Below are positions 34,196-46,600 of a stretch of 64,000 bases of DNA, in pieces. This DNA comes from Drechslerella dactyloides (taxonomy: Eukaryota > Ascomycota > Orbiliomycetes > Orbiliales > Orbiliaceae), in the NCBI GenBank assembly GCA_020064725.1, contig JAGTWJ010000001.1, forward strand, positions 3,906,001 through 3,970,000, given 5' to 3'. The notes below the pieces were generated by a model, which was not told the origin of the DNA, did no database searches, and was given only the letters and a program-made list of their open reading frames with translations. How positions within the stretch are numbered: the first letter of the stretch is position 1; each line of letters opens with the position of its first letter. The position numbers and the translations under genes are program-made.

Positions 34196-37100
34196 CTACC
34201 CTTGGATCATCAGCCCGTTCGACGGATGCCCAAATTTATTCCCAAAGAATGATTCGTCCTGCTGCCCCCGGCTGAGCACATCCATCATCCGCGCTTTACC
34301 GTTGCCGCCGGAAAGGTAGTTGTAGCCGCTAAAGTAGAACCCAAGCATGACAGTAACATAAGACAGCAAGAGGAAGGAGCCCTGATTGACAAGTCAGCAA
34401 TCTGTAATCTCTGATATCGCACGCGTCACGATGGCTGGTGCCCACCTTGAAATAATTAGATTTTCCTTCGTGCACAATGTTCGTCAACATCAACACGCAC
34501 AGCAAAACAGTCACCATATCCCATTGTGGGAATATCAACCTACGCAAAATCGCCCCGTTAGCAAACTGAGATGGGCTGTATTAGGATAATTGTGAGGAGT
34601 TTTTGACTTACGTGAACATCTTGTTGAACCGATCCGCATCCAAGTCATTGCCTATTGTCCACGCTGTCCAGGCTACCAACGCTGGCATTTGCAGCAGACA
34701 GACTTGCAGTGCATATGCAGAACCAATCTCCATGCTCAACGCCACATTGCCGTTCATCGCGAAGGAGATGGCGTTCAAGAATTCAGTCGTATTGGGCACC
34801 AGCGCGAACAGCGTGATGCCCAGAAGCTTCTCGTCGATGTTCGAGTTCTCGAGGACGACATCAACCGTGCTGACGAGAATCTCCGCCACAGCAGCGTAGA
34901 GGACCGTCGCGCCGCAGAGGATTACCAAACTCTTTGAACGACTCCAGTTTGGTGCATCATGGCCACCTCCATCACCGCCACCATGGCCTGCAGGAGCATG
35001 ATCCGCCGCCTTAGGAGCAGAGATCTTCTTCGGATGCTCAGAGGAGCTTGCAGTACTTGTAGCCGCGTCCCCGAATGCAGCATTAACAGAAGCTGTGGCG
35101 GCCACCGCAACCATCTCAGCCACCCCACGGACCAGCGACTCGTTCTCCTCGGTAGAGAGGGACGAGAAAGGTTTCTGATGGGGTAAATGGGCAGCCTCGC
35201 GGGCGGTCGGTGATCGTCCGGTCGTGCTGGCTTCCGAGGGTGGCGCTAAGGTTGATGTCGAGCCCTGTGCCGACCCCGTAGATAGCCGTGTCAGTCCGGT
35301 AGAGTTCAACGTCGAGCCAAGAACCCGATTATAGACAGGCGATTCTCGGAGTGACGCGGGCCCATTGGCTTTTTGTGGTGTTTCCGGAAGCTTGCCTGCA
35401 CCCTCCGGAGAATGCCGCTTGTGATGATGATGATGGGTCACCGGCTTTTCCTGGACAGGCGTCTGCCAGATAAGCTGTGCGTGGGTCTTCAACGTGAAGA
35501 GACAGCCGATGACATAAGAAATGACAAGCAGAATCGAGGCAGAATAGCAGAATGGCTGTACGGCATCCGCGTAGAATGGGTCCTCGACAGACGGTGACTG
35601 TGCGAAGAAACACCTCCGGCAGTCTTCAGATTTGGAGCCGACGAGTTTCTTGTGGCAGTCGTGACATTTCAATTCATACTGTATCAAGTCGACCGTTAGA
35701 GTAAATTCAACAGGCTAGATGATATCATGCATCACTTACCGTTCCGTAAATTTGATAGAACAATGTTGGCGCAAATGCTCCGATAACGGCAAACAACAGC
35801 ATCGTCATAGTGGCTTCAGCACTCTGCGCATTGAAATGCTGCGTTTTTCTGGATACAGTTCCGGCGCACATCGAAAGCCCTGGCATTAAGAGAATACCAG
35901 CAAGGATGCTGCCGACAATGCTGCCCTCGACAAGTCTCCCTTTACCCTGCGAAAGAGCCACGCAGTAGAGGAATACCTCAACAATTGTCGAGAAGAACGC
36001 GTTGAGCACACTGGCCATACCCATGGAAGACTGCGCGGAAAAGGACGCAACCGCAAGTCCGATGAAATACGCCAGCGGGATGATTGACAGCAAAGCCAGG
36101 ATGAATAATACCGGAGAGCTCGTAAGCGTGCTGTGCCAGCCGAAGAGCCTAAGTAAGACGAAATAGTCCATGCAAACAAAGAGCACGACCAGCATCAAAT
36201 TGATGAGGAAGATATTCGTGCCATCGACGGTATACTTGTAGTATTTCCATCCGACAGCTCTGTACGTGCAGACGAGCACCGGCGACTGGTCGCTTCTCAG
36301 ATGGTGTGTTTCGCTAGAGTTGAATGATAGTGCGAGAGGATGTCTCCGGAGATGTGACAGCAGGATCGCGTTCACACGAGCCATCGGGATGGTGAAAACG
36401 AAAACCCAGCAGGCTGTCGATACGATCAATAACATGGGTCCTATCAATCGCATTAGCAAGTATAACATCTCCATCAAGCTCCTGCAATAAAACTCACCGA
36501 TAAGACAGTAGAATAGAATGTAGAATGCGACGCGCCCAACGTTCCACTTGCCCCGTCCGAACAGTCGTCGTCGATTCCTCGAGCTAGGCGGCCGGTTGTC
36601 TGGGTTGACTTCCTCGCCACTTATAAGGCCAGTTCGCTCGTCCGAGTCTTCAGCCGAGTCATCTTCCGCAATAGCCTCCAGAGTGTTCGTTCGGACAATT
36701 TGCGGATGCTGTGTACGAGGCCCGAAGAACAGCCTGCCTTCCTCTATATCACCTGCCTGCCATTGTTCGTACTCACTGACACTCCTGCCCTCACCGTGGT
36801 CCTCGGCCAGATACTTCTTGTCCCGCTTGAGTTGGACATACTGGCCAAAGGGATACAACAGATACTTTGATAGGCCCCACAGAACTTTAGAGTACTCCCT
36901 TCCGCTCCGGGTAAACGTCAGGTAACAGATGGCTGCCCCGATGAAAGCTATCACCGACATCCACCAGCCCACTATCAAAGACCACAATATATTATTTATC
37001 TGCTCGAGTGTGCCTATGCGAGCACCTGGTGCCGAATGGACATCTTCGTCCGCGAGCTTTTGAACAGACCGGTCTTTCTTGTACAGCGAGGACTTCCAGA

Positions 37101-37879
37101 TTTTAACACCGAACGGATGTGTTTCATTGATGGCTTCCTGTCGCTCCTTCAATGTCTGCTCTCCGTCCTCGACTACTTCTTCCTCTTCCTCCATTTCGGG
37201 ACTGGCGTCGATCTCTTCGAGAGGTTCCTCTTCAACCTCCACCGCCGCCGCTGCCATAGGCTCCGGGACCTGCCTTGACGGGCTCAAGACGTCCTCCTCT
37301 CCGCCCTCAGTGACAACAGCCGGAAGCTCACTGGTGTCTCTCCTCCGTATTGTAAACGAAGCACCACTTTTACGGCCAGTGCTGCTTGCCGTCCGCGGGA
37401 TCTCAATACGCTGCTTCAACTTCTTATCCTCCAGAACTTCGCTCTGATCGTCATCGACGGAATAAGTGTGTCGTCGGTGGCTCGATTGCCGCTTTAGAGG
37501 CGAAGGACGGACTGCTGGTGGCGCTCGGCGGTCTTTTGAAGACGAGGATGCTCGTATACTTTCTGCACCTATAGTTGGTAGTCGTGATCGAGGGTCAGCC
37601 ATTGTACTGTGTCAGAAGACGAGAGAGTGGTGTATATGCCACCAAACCTCGAAAGAGGTGTAAGATCTCGGACAAACCTTCATCTCGCTCCCGATAGTCG
37701 TCTGGCGGGAGGATGGTCACCCGCGGATGATCTGATCTTGAAGTCGCGACAGTGGCCGTACTTTCAGAGGGGCCAGGTGCGGGCTGCTCCTGAGGCGTGG
37801 CGGGGTGGGAGGTCCGCTCCGTTGCGCCAAATGTGGAGGCGCTGCCCGAGGGCGAAGGCGGACGACCCGAATCTGCCAT
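34196..37879 (-). CDS. Vnx1-like vacuolar cation/H+ exchanger (CaCA superfamily)
   Basis: Six exons: 37879-37678, 37568-36498, 36440-35740, 35678-34612, 34539-34446 and 34381-34196, giving 1106 residues. A long polar, acidic N-terminus (runs of Glu near EEPLEEIDASPEMEEEEEV) precedes THPFGVKIWKSSLYKK and two sets of membrane helices. The two exchanger repeats show FSAQSSMGMASVLNAFFSTIVE and LFALVPNTTEFLNAISFAMNG, with acidic transport residues. Between them a Cys-rich patch, CHDCHKKLVGSKSEDCRRC, is typical of the Vnx1 subgroup. Yeast Vnx1 exchanges Na+ or K+ for H+ at the vacuole. A Met at 37602 is closer to the core, but joining 37678 to 37568 gives RERDEG-AESIRA in phase, so I favour the upstream start. 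Phase continuity supports this; only RNA would prove it. Confidence 0.9.
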
Positions 37880-39431
37880 GGCGTATCCGTGAGAGGGACA
37901 ACGACAACCTCGAGTCCGTTATTCAGGTATGGGCAAAATTCGGAGCGACGACACTCGAGGAAAAAGGCGAACCGGATTTGTGCAAGTATCAGGGTCTCTC
38001 GCTTCCAGTTGCTTTAGCGAGGTATGTAACCGTCGTCGCGGCCCTTTTCCTCGTTATTGCGGTGGCGGAAGGGAAAGTAGCCGGCTGGACGAGAGGGCTT
38101 CCAAGCACGACTCTAGGCCGGCGTGGGTGTATATGGCATGAAGAGCGATGGCGAGAGCAGCGAACGGGCGAGACGGATAGATCAGCTTCTGGAGCTGGAT
38201 GATTCCCTGGTTTACATACAAGCGTCAGCAGTGAAGCGATCTGATATTATAGCATGCCCTGATATGGTGACGTTGGTGTTTCATGCCGTGGAAACGAAGA
38301 AAACAAAGCGAGGACGGGCGCTGCCTGCCCAGGTGCCTGGCAGCGGGTGTAATTACCTAACACTCTCGCAACTGGAATGGGAGCGAGGAGCAGGGTCGAC
38401 CGAGATGGATTCGGAGATGATGAAGAAGAGGTTTCCGTGGCGAGTGGGACTCCCGGTGGAATGCAGCGATGGACGACGGAATGTCTTCTTCATCCCATCA
38501 GCAGCAGTAGCAGCAGCCCTCCACCGCCGCTGACTAACGACATCAGGACTGCATTCCTTCGCCCACCAGCGGACGTTAAGCAAGCAAGCACGCAAGGCCG
38601 CCAGAGATAAAGAAAACCACGGCAGGCGGGCTGACTGGCGTACTCCATACCTCTCACGGGCTGACCGACCGGACTGTCTGTGACTGACAGACATCAAGCA
38701 CGCACGACGCACGAAATGACGACTTGCCTGCATGAGTCGCTCATAGGCGAGCCGCACTCGGCGGAGCTGGTTGGCCGATAACAAAGAGCTCTGCCGGGCA
38801 GAACAAGCTTTCCGTCTCCGCGAACAGGCATTGGGCTGCTGCTGGGCCGCCCCATGACCCGCGCACTGGCCTGTAAGCCGGATGGCAGGCAGGCTAGCGA
38901 TGGTTTAGGCTGCGGTGAGGAGCGGGGGCATAAAAGCGGTAGTTGGTTAACCTAGATCGAGGCCGGCTGATGGTCGTGTTCGTGGTCACACGCCGCCGTC
39001 GAAGGGCTGCATGTGGCGAGCTAGCCAAAACCGCTTCTGCACCAACATCCACAATCGGATATCGAGGGTGTCGTGTATTATCATCAAGACCGAGGACTAT
39101 CATAATACGCGTAAGTTATATTTAACAGCGGACGGCGGGATGCAGCGAGATATAACAGGAAGCAGTCCACGCGACAATCGATATTATAAATCAGAAGCAG
39201 CCATGTGGAAGACCCTGTGTAACCCCAACAGGCACATGGACATATGTCGACATCTGCACCATTTAAATTAAACATCATTGCGAAAAGCTGACCACCATGC
39301 ATGCAATCATTATAACCGCGATCGAATACGTAGGCATTAACGGACAATGGAAGCATTGGGCGAATGGATAAAACTGAAACAATGCAACGAAGGCAAACTC
39401 AGCGGTGCGTCTTTCAGATCAATGGGTTCAT
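37880..39431. other. Spacer upstream of the Vnx1-like gene
   Basis: 1.55 kb holding the Vnx1 promoter and the 3' end of the next gene. Open frames here (for example plus-strand 37609-38202, which is antisense to Vnx1 exon 1) lack domain support. No gene was seen. Confidence 0.5.
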
Positions 39432-40934
39432 TCATCTCGACAATGCATCATCTTCCTCCTCCTCCAGAATGCTCATCTCGTCCATCTGCAGCGCCTCCCG
39501 CAATGCACGACTAAGATCTTCCATGCGTGCGTCCCCGCTGCTTTCCCGCCGACCTTCAGACCCAGACTCAATCTCCATCCCATTCTTATCGGTTTCCACA
39601 TCCACAGTCACATCCACGCTGCCCCATCGGCTCGCCTGTCGCGACGGCGCCACTTTCACCGCCACGGCATGTGAGGTAATGCTCCTCGCCTCCGCTTCCA
39701 GCTCCGTATTGTCGTCCAGCTCCCAGTCCGAGCGATACCAATTCGCACGCGGCAGTGAGTACACTCCCGGATGAGACAGGTGCGTCTCCGAGTACCGCCT
39801 GGCCGGCCCTAGCCGCGGTGACGACGGGGGTGACAGATCATCGCCCGGCTGTCTCGAGTCGTCGCCGTTGTAGAACGAGCTGTTACGCCGTATTTGCAGC
39901 GGCATCAAGTCGTGCTGGGAATTTACTGGCGAGCTGCACCGCTCTTGGTGCGGCTGGACTGGCGTCGGTATGTCGAATATCTCGTCGTCCTCTACCCGCA
40001 GCGTTATAGACGCTCGCCGCTTCCGATGCTCTGGCCTGGTGGGCATCACACTCGAAATACGGATTGAGGGAATGTGCCCCCCTTCACCCGCTAGCCGCTC
40101 GACTCTTATCAACGTAGCTTCTGTCGCTGTCTCGATCTCTGGTGTGGATTCGCTGTTATCGATGCTGGACACCTCGGCCTCGTGCGACGGCGGGAGGAGC
40201 CGACGGCCCAACCGCCGCGGCTGCGATATTTGTGCCTTCTTAGCCTTGGGCTTCCGTCTCAGAAGGAACGACAGGAGCGACTTCTTAGCCTTCATCGGTG
40301 GCTTCGGACTAATCGTGGTATACGTGAAGGGTGTGAGCACCACGTCACCATTGTTGCTACTCGTGGACCCTTTCGACAGCTCGCTCGAGCTGCAGCGGTC
40401 ATCGCTCGATCTTCCCGTACTCTCACTGGGATGATCAAACATCGCAGCCTCGGATACTACAATCGACGGTAGGTTAGGGCCAGTCGCGACTGTTTCGTCC
40501 ATCCTATACAGCAGGTCAACGTCCCTCATAAGCATATCGCCATCTCCAACCTGACTCCCAGGTACGTTAGTTCTAGTTCCCCTTTTTCTTTCCGTCGGTT
40601 CCATGTTATTGGGATCATCAGCGCCGAACCCCCAGCCCTCGAAGGAGCGGTAAGCAGGTGTAACCTGGGAAAACTTGTGCGCGAGAATGCCCTCAGGGCT
40701 AAGCGGGGTCTCTTCCATCGAGTCGACACCCACATCCTCATAATCGCATTCGTATAGCTTGTGGATAAGCGTATAATCGAAGGACCTAGGTTTCCCGGAT
40801 TCGTACGCCGTTGAGGAGAGTCTGCGCGGCGACTCGTACCCGTACCAGCCGCCAGACGCACTATCCATATCGTATTCGTAGTTGGCGGCGGCAACCCCGT
40901 TAGTTACGCCAGACGCAGCACTGATTGGCGACAT
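39432..40934 (-). CDS. Large, mostly disordered protein of unknown function
   Basis: A 500-residue single frame from MSPISAASGVTNGVAAANYE. It is rich in Ser, Pro, Glu and Arg and has no membrane helix. Recognisable blocks are FDYTLIHKLYECDYEDVGVD, SFEGWGFGADDPNNMEPTER, a basic patch KAKKSLLSFLLRRKPKAKK, several RRxS-like sites (RRNSSF, RRYSETH, RKRRAS) that look like basophilic kinase targets, and a C-terminal acidic helix MDEMSILEEEEDDALSR. The long open frame in otherwise stop-rich DNA supports a real gene. The frame extends upstream to 41162, but that part looks like an untranslated leader. I recognise no family. The basic patch could be a nuclear-localisation signal. Confidence 0.7.
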   Translation of the reverse strand: MSPISAASGVTNGVAAANYEYDMDSASGGWYGYESPRRLSSTAYESGKPRSFDYTLIHKLYECDYEDVGVDSMEETPLSPEGILAHKFSQVTPAYRSFEGWGFGADDPNNMEPTERKRGTRTNVPGSQVGDGDMLMRDVDLLYRMDETVATGPNLPSIVVSEAAMFDHPSESTGRSSDDRCSSSELSKGSTSSNNGDVVLTPFTYTTISPKPPMKAKKSLLSFLLRRKPKAKKAQISQPRRLGRRLLPPSHEAEVSSIDNSESTPEIETATEATLIRVERLAGEGGHIPSIRISSVMPTRPEHRKRRASITLRVEDDEIFDIPTPVQPHQERCSSPVNSQHDLMPLQIRRNSSFYNGDDSRQPGDDLSPPSSPRLGPARRYSETHLSHPGVYSLPRANWYRSDWELDDNTELEAEARSITSHAVAVKVAPSRQASRWGSVDVTVDVETDKNGMEIESGSEGRRESSGDARMEDLSRALREALQMDEMSILEEEEDDALSR

Positions 40935-41559
40935 TGATCGAGGGCAGGGGATTATCGCAGCCAGCCTATAACGATGTTGAAGCACGAATATCAATGTAAT
41001 ACAATATGGAAAGAGAGAGAATGATGAAATGGAAGATGACTCTTGATAATAATTAGATATACGAGTGCTGCAAATGAAGGTAGAAGGGAATGAGTGATAG
41101 CCTGCTTTGACCGCAAGACGATGTTCAGCCAAAGGAAACATCACTTTCTTTAGGTCCATCAAGCAAGATATTCACTCCGGGTATAAAAGGTGGAGAGATG
41201 CTGAGCTGTGTCTATGACATCTGCATTGACCATAAGCTCTGGAAGTTCGAGCTTATCCAGTCGCCGCATCAGGCCCGCACACAACTCTATCGGCATCTGG
41301 AAACGAATCGAATGCTCCAGTTCGCTACAAACGGGAAACCTTGACTGCATCTTGACCAAACTATGGAATGCATTTAACTTTTGCCTCGTCGGCGCAGAAG
41401 CAAGAACCACACCAAAAGAGATTATGTACCTGCAGATTACCATAAAGAATATCAGCAACAGATCAACGCGAGAGTTATCGATAAGACTGCGTCCAGCGAC
41501 TCAATCGGGAAGCATACACTTTTTAAGGAACGGAAATTCTGCGCGTCTGATAGGCTACT
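40935..41559. other. Spacer between Lunapark and the disordered protein gene
   Basis: About 620 bases between two minus-strand genes. One frame on the minus strand at 41159-41458 has a protein-like middle (FHSLVKMQSRFPVCSE, LMRRLDKLELPELMVN), so a small gene is possible, but its only ATG near the start is followed by a splice-like CTGCAG/GTAC and I could not build a convincing model. Confidence 0.4.
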
Positions 41560-42883
41560 CTAGCCCTTCCTACGGCCTGATTTCCCTTTCTTCTTCTTGA
41601 CCACCACGGTTTCTTCGATGCCCGACCCGGTCTCGCCATCCGTCGTTCCCGCGACGACAGGTTCATAGTCTTCGTCATCTTCGTAGATGACGCTGTCCTC
41701 GCCACGACGAGCTTTGGCTTTAGGTTTCGACTTTGACCCCGACGCCATACTGGCCTCCTCTGCAACCTTACCGATAAGGTCGCTGACGGCTGGTTTACCG
41801 TTCTCTGCACCGCACCGGCCGCAAATATATCGGACGTCCGCAACGTCCGTGGTGCCCGGCGGGGCGAGGCCGTTGACCTGTCTGCAGTTGGAACAGATCA
41901 GTGCGAAGCGATTCTTGGCGGACATCTCGTCCTCGCCGAGGAGGACGTCTAGGAACCGGTCGTACCACTGCGGCTGGCGAGGTTCTTCTGGCATCGGAGG
42001 GGCCATCTGACCGATGGGCGGCAGAGTGACACCCGGTGGCATACCCGCCAGCATGTGTGGTGGTGGCATGTTTGGCGGTAGCGACTGCGGTGGAAGTACG
42101 TTGGGCATTGGTGGCGGCGGCATAGGCGGCATGGGTGGACCGTCGGGTTTCCGCTGGTTTGGAGACGGTTGGTTTGCTATGCCTGCGGTCTTTGCGCTCA
42201 AGCCCTGTCGTTTCCGAAGTGACGCAGGCGGAGTATCCGGCTGCGGTCCTGAGCCAGGTTGTTTCTGCTCGCCCTTTCCAGCCCCGTTCGTAGAGGGTTG
42301 AGGTTCAGCGCCCGTGGTTGTCGCCGTCTTTGTATATTTATCGAGCAAGGCTTGGGTGGAGTCGTATTTCGTGACGGCCTTGAGCTTCTCGATTGTTTCC
42401 TTCTGCTGCTCGCGAAGCGCCTCTAGGGAGGTCTCCACGTTGGAGACCCTCCACTCGTAGTACCTCTTGATGATCTGTCGGACCAAGTAGAACCTGATTG
42501 TACCCCGCAAGTCAGCCGTGCTCTTTGCTATATAATAACGAGACCCCACCTACACGAATGGCGACACTCCGAGTGCCGCGATCTGGTATATGTTGGCATT
42601 GTCAATGCCGACTACGAGAGCGAGGATGGTGGCGTAGATGACCCAGGCGATGATCGTGTACAGCGTCCAGAGGGCCTTGAGCCTTCTACCCCGCGTTCGA
42701 AGGCCGTTCAGCCGCTTCTCATGGTCCAAAATCTGCGTGGCGAGCGACGAGAGCTTCTTCTCGAAGGCGCCCGGGGAGTTGTCCTGCTGTAAAGTAGTGG
42801 TTCCGGATTAGCACTTATCGCTCGCTGGGACCGTGTTTGGGGTGGGATGGACATACGCCGCTCCAGGGCCATAGCGAGACCAT
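41560..42883 (-). CDS. LNP1: Lunapark, ER three-way-junction protein
   Basis: Three exons: 42883-42857, 42786-42554 and 42493-41560, giving 397 residues. The first exon is just MVSLWPWSG, the standard Lunapark start. It is followed by SPGAFEKKLSSL, a hairpin of two membrane segments (ALWTLYTIIAWVIYATILAL and NIYQIAALGVSPFVF), FYLVRQIIKRYYEWRV, a coiled coil (VSNVETSLEALREQQKETIE), a Pro- and Met-rich linker, and the zinc ribbon with Cys287, Cys290, Cys311 and Cys314 (ICSNC...YICGRC). Lunapark stabilises three-way junctions of tubular ER. The second exon has tandem acceptors (ACAG/CAG), so one Gln may be optional. It is divergent from AP-2 alpha. Confidence 0.93.
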
Positions 42884-43662
42884 GGCTCCAGGTCTGCCGC
42901 CAGACACGCCGCTGTCCGGTAACTATCTTTTGCGTATGAAATGAACGGTGACAGACGGCGACGGCCGGTACGTGAATATCGCGGACGGTGGGCACGCGAC
43001 GCCTTTTTGCGCGAGCGATAGTGGAGACAAAGGAGGGACGGTGCAGCGGTGTGGGGACGAGCCCCATTCCACGATCCCAATACACTTATATACAACGCAC
43101 TCACGTCACCCCGAGAAGGTTTGAGGGGACGTTAACACGTATCACTCGGCCAGGTCTCCCGGCTTCGACAGCTCGCCTTTCAACCGTCTATCTGGCAAGA
43201 ACGACGCTGCGCATGTGCTTGTACCCGTACAGCCTCCAGGGCCCTGCGTCCGGCGCCGGCGGAGGTATCAGTACCCGCCCGCCGTTGTGCTGCTGTTCCC
43301 GCCGCCGCTGCTTCTGCTGCGCGACAGCCTCCTCGCTTAGGTGAAGCAGTGCTCCGGCTGCTCAGCAACCTCAAGTCAACCTTCCCTGCACGACGGTCTT
43401 GACCCCGGCCGGCTCCCCTTATTCATCCGCCCGTCCACCACAGACGATACACCACGCCGCTGCCGTCCATCGACCACGCCGACGACCATCCTGACCGTCC
43501 ATACGACCGACTGCTGCAGCTAGGCCAGCGACCAGCCAGACCGCGACAGGGCCGGCGCTTGAGGTAGCTTGGCTTCTCTCTCGGGGTGCACTCGACGCCT
43601 CGGCCACCCCCCGGCAACCACTTCTTATCGAGATCGATCGGACAGCCGGACGAACGCCCACC
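42884..43662. promoter_or_regulatory. Divergent promoter region, LNP1 / AP-2 alpha
   Basis: 779 bases between two outward-facing start codons. GC-rich, with several CCG/CGG runs and a pyrimidine-leaning stretch before AP-2 alpha. No clear TATA box. Confidence 0.45.
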
Positions 43663-46600
43663 ATGTCGTCTATGCGAGGTACCGGAGACTGAATTGCCGT
43701 TGTTCCCGTCGCTCCTCTTTCTCGCAATCATTGCGGATACCACGCGACGAAGAAGACGAAAACGAAGTGGTACTAACGGCTTACTGTCGCACAGGATTGG
43801 TTCAGTTCATCGCGGACCTTAGGAACGCCCGTGCGAGAGAGCTGGAGGAGAAACGCATAAACAAAGAGCTGGCCAACATACGGTTCGTTGCAGCTGTCTC
43901 GCTCCGGTCCGTCCTCAAGCTAATTGTCGTGAAGGCAGAAATTTAAAGGTACTCGAAACGGCCTCCATACGCCAAGCCTGACGATACTCGCTACGGGAGC
44001 TGATATATATCTTCGTGTCGGATGCAGATGGCGGCCTCAACGGGTACCATAAGAAAAAATATGTCTGCAAGGTACCGTCGATTGATTGCCCATTCGGTGT
44101 TTTTGCGCACGCGACAGCAATTCTTCTAACGCGCTTCGGACAGCTGCTGTACATATACATACTAGGGTGGAACGTCGACTTTGGCCACCTCGAAGCCGTC
44201 AGCTTGATATCCGCCAGCAAGTACTCGGAGAAGCAGATCGGGTACCTCGCCGTCACGCTCTTCCTAAACGAAAACCACGATCTGTTACATTTGGTTGTCA
44301 ACAGCATCAAGAAGGACCTCCTCGACAACAATGAGCTCTTCAATTGCTTGGCGCTGCACGCCATAGCCAACGTCGGCGGGAGGGAAATGGGCGAGGCCTT
44401 GAATGCCGATGTCCACAGGCTGCTGATTTCGCCGTATGTCGCCATCGCCCCCTCCGAAGACGGCCCCGCAATGCTAAGAATGACGTCTCGGGTAGGACCT
44501 CGAAATCGTTTGTGAAGAAGAAGGCCGCTCTTACGCTGCTGCGGCTGTATCGGAAGCACCCAGGGATAGTCCAGGAGACATGGGCTGAGAGGATAATATC
44601 TCTCATGGACGACCCGGACATCGGGGTCTGCTTATCGGTCACCTCGTTGGTGCTAGCGCTCGTGCAGGATAACCCGGAGCTGTACCAGGGATGCTACGTC
44701 AAGGCTGCGTTTAGATTGAAGAAAGTAGTCGTGGACGACGATTACACGCAGGACTATCTTTACTACAAGATACCGTGTCCCTGGCTGCAAGTGAAGCTGT
44801 TGAGGCTGCTGCAATACTACCCGCCTTCAGGTATTACCCGTTCGATTGGACTGCAGCGAAGTTTAGTCTAACTTGTCCAGCAGACGATGTGAATGTGCAA
44901 AACATGATCCGGGAAACGCTCCAAAAAATCATCGACTTGTCGTCCGATATGCCGAAGAACACCCAGCAGAACAACGCCCAGAATGCGATTCTGTTCGAAG
45001 CCATCAACCTCGCGATACACCTGGGGACAGAAACGGGCATCATGGTCCAGATTATCGTGCGCCTGGGCCGGTTCATCCAGTCGCGGGAAACGAACGTGCG
45101 GTATCTGGGCCTCGAGGCTATGGCGCATCTGGCAGCCAAGTCGGACAGCCTGGAGCCGATCAAAAAGCACCAAAACACCATCGTCGCATCATTAAGAGAC
45201 AGGGACATCAGCGTCAAGCGCAAGGCCCTTGACCTACTCTACAGCATGTGCGACTCGACGAACGCTGGGGTGGTCGTCGGCGAGCTGCTCAAGTATCTCC
45301 CGAATGCGGATTACGCCATCAGAGAAGAAATGGTCCTCAAGATCGCGATTCTTACGGAAAAGTACGCTACGGAATACCAGTGGTACGTCGACAATTCGCT
45401 ACGACTGATAAGCATGGCCGGCGAGCACGTCAGCGACGAAGTCTGGCAGCGGGTCATCCAAATCACGACGAACAACGAAGAGCTGCAAGTCTACGCGGCA
45501 CAGACGATCCTTGGCTTCGTGAAGGGTCCTCAGTGCCATGAGACTTTGGTCAAGATTGGAGGGTATCTGTTGGGCGAATTTGGGCATTTGATCGCGGATA
45601 ACCCTGGATGCAGCCCTATCGAGCAGTTTATGGCGCTCCAGTCGAAGTTCAACGGATGCTCACCAGCCACGAGAGCTATCATCATGTCGGCGTTTGTGAA
45701 ATTCGTCAATCTTTTTCCCGAGATCAAACCCCAACTGGTGCAAGTGTTCGAAATATACAGCCACACGCTCGACCCGGAGCTGCAGCAGCGGGCTTGCGAG
45801 TATCTTGCATTGGTCTCCATGCCGACGGACGACCTTCTCCGGACGGTGTGTGATGAGATGCCGCCATTCCCAGAGCGCACGTCAGCCCTGCTTTCACGAT
45901 TGCATCAAAAGACGGCCGCGACGAGCGACAAACGGACGTGGGTTATCGGCGGGAAGGACGCCAATGTGGATGCCGCAAACTTCGACCTGAAGCTGAACAC
46001 GAGCCTCAAACGGTCGTTCACCAACACCAACGGAACGCCGTTGACGGCGATATCATCCGCGAACGGGAACGGCAATACGCTCTCCACCGATCTTTCCGGC
46101 CTGACGATAAACGGCAATGGCGCCTCGGCTGCAGCCGCTGTACCACCGGCATCGAAGCCTACAAATCTGGCATCCGCCGACCACCTCAGCCCGGACTGGC
46201 AGATCGGGTTCAACCGCCTCCTGATCCGCAACGAAGGCGTGCTGTACGAAGACGTACAAATCCAAGTCGGTCTGCGGTCCGAATTCCGAGGACCTAAGGG
46301 CATCGTCATCCTCTACTTCACCAACAAGTCGTCATACGCCTACGGGTCATTCACGACGACGATCAACAACCCATGCAAGAACGAGCTCAGCTACACGACG
46401 CAAAACATCCCTGACCCAAACATCGAACCGGACTCGCAGGTGCAGCAGATGATGATCTTCGAAACCAACAATGTCTTCACGGAGGCGCCGACGATGCGCG
46501 TGTCGTATCTTGCCGGTGCGCTGCAGGCTGTCACGCTGCAGTTGCCTGTCACGCTGCACAAGTTCATGGAACCCGCGGAGCTGAGCGCGGACGACTTTTT

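Noticed and set aside
37609..38202. 197-residue plus-strand frame
   Set aside because: Antisense to the first Vnx1 exon and its promoter; no domain-like content.
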